This document shows, in pieces, positions 60,058-64,000 of a DNA stretch of 64,000 nucleotides (position 1 is its first letter; each line of letters starts with the position of its first letter). The notes under the pieces were generated by a model. The model was not told where the DNA came from and made no database searches. It saw nothing but the letters and a program-made list of their open reading frames with translations. Position numbers and translations under genes: made by a program. Source of the stretch: Neolewinella persica DSM 23188 (lineage in GTDB: Bacteria > Bacteroidota > Bacteroidia > Chitinophagales > Saprospiraceae); NCBI RefSeq assembly GCF_000373105.1, contig NZ_KB890469.1, positions 47,981 to 111,980 on the forward strand, written 5' to 3'.

Positions 60058-60681
60058 TTAACTATTCACCTGATTGAAAGGCCAGGGGATGTCATTTAGT
60101 GCGCCCTCAATAAAGTCGATGATCTCCTGCCGGCCGTCACCTTTTACGGCACTGGTGATGAAGATGGGCGGAAGTTCTTCCCACGTTTCGAGCAATTTGG
60201 TTTTGAAGGCTTCAACGCTGCCGCCATCCCGGCTTTTTTTACGATCGGTCTTGGTAAATACGATAACGAACGGGACCCCGAATTCCCCGAGCCAGTTGAT
60301 GAATTCCAGGTCGATCTCCTGTGGCGGCACATTAGAATCCACCAAAACGAAGGCGCAATGCAATTGCGCCCGGTTGAGGAAGTAGTCTTCCGTCCGGGTC
60401 TCCCATTTTGCACGGGTTTTTTTACTCCGCTTGGCGTAACCATAGCCCGGCAAGTCGGTGAGGTACCAGGCCTCGTTGATCATGAAATAATTGATCAGCT
60501 GGGTTTTTCCGGGGGTGCCCGAGGTGCGGGCCAGTTCCTTGCGGGCACACAGCATGTTGATCAGGCTGCTCTTTCCTACGTTGGACCGGCCGATAAACGC
60601 GAATTCTGGCCGGTTGCTTTTGGGCGCTTGCTTAATCTGGGCGTGCGAAGAAGAAAATTTAGAGTCGATGATGTCTCCCAT
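60058..60681 (-). CDS. engB: Ribosome biogenesis GTP-binding protein EngB/YsxC
   Basis: 207 residues, a TrmE-Era-EngA-EngB-like small GTPase for 50S subunit assembly. Motifs: G1 GRSNVGKSSLIN, G2 near RTSGTPGKTQ, G3 DLPGYGYAKRSKKT (DLPG, specific to the family), G4 FTKTDRK and G5 ITSAVKGDG. N-terminal basic stretch (AQIKQAPKSNRPEFAFIG) and length are standard. A 19-bp GC-rich element lies 128 bp upstream in sense orientation. The divergent gene to the right starts at 60949. Confidence 0.93.
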   Translation of the reverse strand: MGDIIDSKFSSSHAQIKQAPKSNRPEFAFIGRSNVGKSSLINMLCARKELARTSGTPGKTQLINYFMINEAWYLTDLPGYGYAKRSKKTRAKWETRTEDYFLNRAQLHCAFVLVDSNVPPQEIDLEFINWLGEFGVPFVIVFTKTDRKKSRDGGSVEAFKTKLLETWEELPPIFITSAVKGDGRQEIIDFIEGALNDIPWPFNQVNS

Positions 60682-60809
60682 GCTTGTTTAGTCCTTTGAT
60701 CTGTTATTGTCTTGTTGGCCTTGTCCTGCACTTCAACGTTATGAGGGACGGGGTAGTTCTAGCTGTGCTGTGGCCTTCAGCGTGAGGCGCGGACCCGCCG
60801 AGATGCTAA

Positions 60810-60828
60810 GGCGGGGTCGCAGGTGCAA
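60810..60828 (-). repeat. 19-bp GC-rich element, copy 15 (intergenic, sense)
   Basis: TTGCACCTGCGACCCCGCC, one change, in the engB upstream region and on its strand; CACCTTTG overlaps it and resembles a -7 box. Confidence 0.85.
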
Positions 60829-60948
60829 AGGTGCTGCTAAATGCGCAAGGGAAGAGGGCAAGGACTTATCTTATGCGCTGAAGGCACCGAACAACTACCG
60901 TTTCGACTACGCTTTCATGATATATTTTTTCACTAAAAACCACTACAC

Positions 60949-61194
60949 ATGTCTATTCTTGCCTGGATTCTGCTCGGCCTCGTGGCCGGTGCCATTGCCA
61001 AATACATTCACCCAGGAAAAGACCCCGGGGGCTGGATCGTTACCATTCTTATCGGCATCGTTGGTGCGGTAGTGGGCGGTTTCATTACTCGGGCGGTAGG
61101 CCTGGGAGCTGCTACCGGCTTCAACCTTTGGTCCATTATTGTTGCCGTATTAGGTGCTGTGATCTGCCTGTTTGCCTATCGCAAACTCGCCTAA
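60949..61194 (+). CDS. GlsB/YeaQ/YmgE-family membrane protein, copy 1
   Basis: 81 residues, three membrane segments: ILAWILLGLVAGAIAKYIHP, GGWIVTILIGIVGAVVGGFI, and LWSIIVAVLGAVICLFAYRK. GLVAGAIAK and DPGGWIVTILIGIVGA are the transglycosylase-associated (GlsB) family signature. Often induced by stress; molecular role unclear. The next gene encodes a close relative 78 bp downstream. Confidence 0.9.
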   Translation: MSILAWILLGLVAGAIAKYIHPGKDPGGWIVTILIGIVGAVVGGFITRAVGLGAATGFNLWSIIVAVLGAVICLFAYRKLA

Positions 61195-61272
61195 CGATAT
61201 TTTTACGGCGTTCATCGAAAAAGCTGGCCACCAATCAAAGAAGGTCCTCACCTTTAGGAAAAATATCTCCTC

Positions 61273-61524
61273 ATGGGTTTGTTCTCCTGGATTCTTCTCG
61301 GCCTGGTGGCCGGCTTTTTTGCCAAACAATTACATAAAGGCCCCGATCCCGGTGGTTGGTTCGTCACCATGCTGGTCGGCATTGCCGGCGCGTGCGTCGG
61401 CGGCTGGCTGGGTGATTTCACCGGCATCGGTGAGGTAACCGGCTTCAACCTACGCTCCATCGCGATTGCTACGATGGGAGCGATTCTTTGTTTGTGGGCT
61501 TATGGGAAGTTGGAGCGGAAGTAA
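61273..61524 (+). CDS. GlsB/YeaQ/YmgE-family membrane protein, copy 2
   Basis: 83 residues, same three-segment plan and signature: WILLGLVAGFFAKQLHKGPD, GGWFVTMLVGIAGACVGGWL, GFNLRSIAIATMGAILCLWA. It aligns with its neighbour along its full length (about half identical by eye), a clear tandem duplication. No terminator visible between them, so probably one transcript. Confidence 0.9.
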   Translation: MGLFSWILLGLVAGFFAKQLHKGPDPGGWFVTMLVGIAGACVGGWLGDFTGIGEVTGFNLRSIAIATMGAILCLWAYGKLERK

Positions 61525-61663
61525 TGGGTTAGTCGAAACACTCATGACACAGGCGTCACCCCGAACGCTCGAAGCAAAAATTCGGGATAACGCCTGGTTT
61601 AAATTTGGCCGCAGCCGTTGGGAAATGCGCTGCCATTTCCACCATAGGCTCAGTAGCCAGCGC

Positions 61664-62794
61664 CTACTCTGGTTTTATCTGCAAAGTCACTTCCAGTGCT
61701 TTCTCTGGTTCAACCATTGCATTGAGTACCCGGAACTTCAGCGAGAGATCTCCCAACTGTTTCAGGGTCATTACGTTGACGGAGGTGCTACCGTTGGGAG
61801 ACAGGGTGATTGGCCCCAGGTCGCTTTGCAGGGAATAGCCACTAAGGTTTTCCAATAAGTAGGCCGCATCTGAATCGTTGTGGATGGTCACTTCCACGAC
61901 GGAGGAAGCTCCGAAATAAGCAGCGGAGGTTACCCTCAGAGAAGCCTCCACTACGGCCCGGACATTTTCTTCCCGGCCCACTAACGTATTTTCGAACCAG
62001 GCTACGGTCCGTCCGGCTATCAACGCAGCTTTCATTGCCTCGGGTGTACGTTCTGTTGCCAGCACGAGGGTAACGGGGCGATGGCCTCCTTTATGGAGGT
62101 CGTACTGCCAGTCGACGAGGCCGTGAATATCAGAAGTACCCATCACCGTCAGGTTATTGTCCAAGGCGATTCGAAAGGCTTCCTTACTGATGGTAAGATC
62201 GTTAACTACTTCAATACCATGTAATAGTTTTCTCCGGATCAGGTCCCGGTGCATATCCGTAAGGGTGGCTACGCCGTCTTCCCGTTGGGCGATCCAGTTG
62301 GGGTGGTTCCAGAAGGTAAAGGCGCCCTGGCGGTTCGCTTCTTCGAAAGCGGCCACGGGGTCGTCGATCAGGAGCTTATTGGCATCCTGTATGAAAATAG
62401 CATTGCTGTGCCCCGGGGGCATGGAGCGGGTGACCTCTGCTCCTCGAAGGACCATCAGGTCGTGGGGAAGGGCCAGTTCGGCGGCAATGTCGTGAGCCCG
62501 GTTCCGGTCGGGATGAGGGAGGTCTTCAGCGTGGGGCTGGTACTCAAGATGCTCCGTAAGGGAGATCGCATCGAGGCTGTCGCGAACTGCTTCCTCGACC
62601 CGAATATCCGGCCAGACACTGCCGTCGGAGAAGACAGTATGCATGTGCAGATCGGCCACCAATGTCAGATATTGATCCGTATCGGGAAAATGAATGGCCC
62701 GCTCGTTGTGGTGATCATGACCGTGCCCGTGGGGTTGGGCAGATGAAGGGAGAAAGGGGTAGAGTAGAAGAAGGAGGAAGCAGTATTGTTTCAT
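61664..62794 (-). CDS. Secreted PHP-domain metallophosphoesterase-like protein
   Basis: 376 residues from the ATG at 62794, where a signal peptide begins (MKQYCFLLLLLYPFLPSSAQ); longer readings pass through a 19-bp repeat element. A His-rich spacer (HGHGHDHHNE) precedes the PHP domain: ADLHMHTVFSDGS (metal His pair), SLTEHLEY, LRGAEVT, FWNHPNW and GTSDIHG, which supplies the other metal ligands in order. The C-terminal 110 residues form a beta-rich tail (VVEVTIHNDSDAAYLLENLS). Likely a periplasmic, metal-dependent phosphoesterase with unknown substrate. The His-rich stretch may bind metal. Confidence 0.85.
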   Translation of the reverse strand: MKQYCFLLLLLYPFLPSSAQPHGHGHDHHNERAIHFPDTDQYLTLVADLHMHTVFSDGSVWPDIRVEEAVRDSLDAISLTEHLEYQPHAEDLPHPDRNRAHDIAAELALPHDLMVLRGAEVTRSMPPGHSNAIFIQDANKLLIDDPVAAFEEANRQGAFTFWNHPNWIAQREDGVATLTDMHRDLIRRKLLHGIEVVNDLTISKEAFRIALDNNLTVMGTSDIHGLVDWQYDLHKGGHRPVTLVLATERTPEAMKAALIAGRTVAWFENTLVGREENVRAVVEASLRVTSAAYFGASSVVEVTIHNDSDAAYLLENLSGYSLQSDLGPITLSPNGSTSVNVMTLKQLGDLSLKFRVLNAMVEPEKALEVTLQIKPE

Positions 62795-62824
62795 GAAGGG
62801 GAATATACGATGGCTTCCAATTTG

Positions 62825-62843
62825 GGCGCGGACGCGGGTGCAG
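62825..62843 (-). repeat. 19-bp GC-rich element, copy 16 (leader, sense)
   Basis: CTGCACCCGCGTCCGCGCC, 30 bp before the PHP gene ATG. Confidence 0.75.
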
Positions 62844-63275
62844 AAAAATGGTTGAAAGCAAAGTATGCTCAGCAGGCAAGTACCTTTTGACCGGCCAAAA
62901 GCCGGGGACCTGGACACCGTTGTACTCCCTGTTTTCTACGAAAAAGGAAGGCTTTATTGAAGGAATTGTGTCCAGGTAGCAAATAGCAAATGTTAAAGTT
63001 TTGGTTATTTTCAAAAAAGGCCTCCAGCGGTGATCATCCGGGCCATTCCGCCAAAGCCTTTGCGGGTAGAAGTTTAAGTGTTGGAGTATGCAATTGCCCA
63101 ACAAAGATTTCCTTTTTTAGGCACTAATAGGGGAATATTTGGCAGCCTTCTACAGTGCTAATGTAAAACCAATATTAATTCCGTCAGTGGTCGGAACCAT
63201 TTTTCATTTCCGGGTATTAATAACCAGAGAAAGGACGGAACTTTGCCTTTCCAAACACAGCTTTTAAACCTCTTT

Positions 63276-63294
63276 TTGTACCTGCGGCCCCGCC
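63276..63294 (+). repeat. 19-bp GC-rich element, copy 17 (leader, sense)
   Basis: TTGTACCTGCGGCCCCGCC, one change, 67 bp before the ATG at 63362. Confidence 0.85.
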
Positions 63295-63361
63295 CCGAAT
63301 TTTTGCTTTATACCCCGATAGAAATTCTAAGACCCAGAACCAAATAAAAATTATCTCAGCC

Positions 63362-64000
63362 ATGACCTTCCCCCGGCTACTATCCTCCCTCATCCTGTTG
63401 TTCTTACCTGTATTGGCAAGCGCAACGTCTATCTTCGACCGGCTATACTCCGGTACCGAAGCACCCCTGGAATTTCGCCTGGAACTACCCGTCGACAGCC
63501 TGCTGGCTAAAGTCAATGGAGACCAGCTTGCGAAGGTATTTTTTACCGACGTAAACGGCGAGGCCAACACCTGGGACCTTGAAGTTGCCATTCGCGGAAA
63601 ATTTCGCCGCCAACGCTGCGAGTTTCCTCCCCTGAAACTGAATTTCTCGAAGAAAGACCTCCGCGCTGCCGGCCTGGAAACTTTCGACAAGTACAAACTG
63701 GTCTCCAGTTGCTCCGCTGATCCACTGGCCGGAAACCTGGTCCTTAAAGAGTTCCTCGCCTACCGTGCCTACAACCTGCTGACCGACGTCAGCTTCCGCG
63801 TTCAACGACTCACCATCACCTTCGTCGATGTCAATGGTAACCATCCTGATCGGGTTGAGCATGGCTTCATCATCGAAGAAACGGACGAACTCGCCGCACG
63901 CCTTAACCTAGAAGAGATGGAATCTGCCATTGGTCAGCCCGCCCACCTCTATAACCCAACAGCGGAAGCTACCCAGGCGCTGATTCAGTACATGGTTTCT
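63362..64000 (+). CDS. Secreted CotH-kinase-like protein, 5' part only
   Basis: Open from the ATG at 63362 to the window end, 213 codons, no stop. Starts with a signal peptide (MTFPRLLSSLILLFLPVLAS, then ATS). The readable part has IRGKFRRQRCEFPPLKLNFS, FDKYKLVSSCSADPLAGNLV, LKEFLAYRAYNLLTDVSFRV and QRLTITFVDVNG, which resemble the N-terminal half of CotH-type kinase proteins (the word R-x-x-C-x-F-P-P-L-K-L-x-F and K-Y-K-L-V). The kinase active site would lie beyond the window, so the function is inferred. An upstream 19-bp element is present. Confidence 0.65.
   Translation, partial: MTFPRLLSSLILLFLPVLASATSIFDRLYSGTEAPLEFRLELPVDSLLAKVNGDQLAKVFFTDVNGEANTWDLEVAIRGKFRRQRCEFPPLKLNFSKKDLRAAGLETFDKYKLVSSCSADPLAGNLVLKEFLAYRAYNLLTDVSFRVQRLTITFVDVNGNHPDRVEHGFIIEETDELAARLNLEEMESAIGQPAHLYNPTAEATQALIQYMVS

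Larger units (their letters stand above)
62795..63361. other. Divergent gap with two GC-rich elements
   Basis: No gene with a supported start is seen. Copy 16 faces leftward into the PHP gene and copy 17 rightward into the partial gene, so each gene has its own element. Confidence 0.6.

Noticed and set aside
3871-63294. The 19-bp element contains NotI (GCGGCCGC) and AarI (CACCTGC) sites and could be cloning or adaptor DNA
   Set aside because: Copies differ from each other, sit in both orientations, keep reading frames inside genes and are joined to varied flanks. Adaptors would be identical.
1-64000. tRNA, rRNA, riboswitch or integrase genes
   Set aside because: No cloverleaf, rRNA core or known aptamer was recognised by eye; a covariance-model search would be needed to exclude small RNAs.

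Overview
The window reads as chromosome of a Bacteroidota bacterium, most likely a Saprospiria/Lewinella-type organism (the lineage is inference from gene style). The signs are two proteins with a type IX secretion C-terminal sorting domain, TAnnTTTG-type -7 promoter boxes, few Shine-Dalgarno sequences, a DUF6089-like outer-membrane protein, a 2TM-domain protein, an RRM glycine-rich RNA-binding protein and a tricorn-like protease. I saw no rRNA, tRNA, CRISPR array, transposase or phage gene.

Layout. 1-190 is an inverted repeat array. 188-1635 is an ECF sigma factor with a membrane anti-sigma-like TPR partner. 1958-10515 holds a propeller protein and two large cell-surface proteins. 10672-15493 has a GNAT acetyltransferase facing a three-gene overlapping operon whose last gene is a kinase / M23 / class-III aminotransferase fusion. 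15593-26552 carries a MATE pump, a lipoprotein, a secreted GH13 enzyme, the RRM protein, an NlpC/P60 lipoprotein, a 2TM protein, phosphatidylserine decarboxylase and a PLP decarboxylase. 26732-34449 is housekeeping: phosphohexomutase, LysE-type exporter, ABC exporter plus murB, a surface protein and an RsmB-type methyltransferase. 34887-40636 is a visibly more AT-rich two-gene island: a membrane protein with an effector-associated-like domain and DUF4384, and an exported WG/propeller/caspase protein. 40948-48282 has a Na+/solute symporter with a small coupled partner, an XRE regulator divergent from an orphan sigma factor, a NYN-domain protein, an HscA-like Hsp70 and a membrane transglutaminase-like protein. 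48332-64000 holds a DUF4173 operon with a winged-helix regulator, the tricorn-like protease, an Ada remnant, YdeI, YigZ, Sua5/YrdC, an acyltransferase, EngB, two GlsB-type proteins, a PHP phosphoesterase and the start of a CotH-like gene cut by the window end.

The strongest unexplained signal is a dispersed GC-rich 19-bp element, consensus TTGCACCTGCGGCCSCGCC, present 17 times in 64 kb. Eleven copies are intergenic, nine of them in sense orientation upstream of a start codon. Six lie inside genes, mostly in linkers or loops, in different reading frames and orientations. Several further intergenic repeat families (CTAAGG-rich, TTGCAGG/GGGAGCG, GTCCGGCTTCrCCAGG, GTGCGGCAGC) decorate the gaps. 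The second main lead is the EAD-like/caspase pair, which looks like a membrane-spanning conflict or cell-death system.
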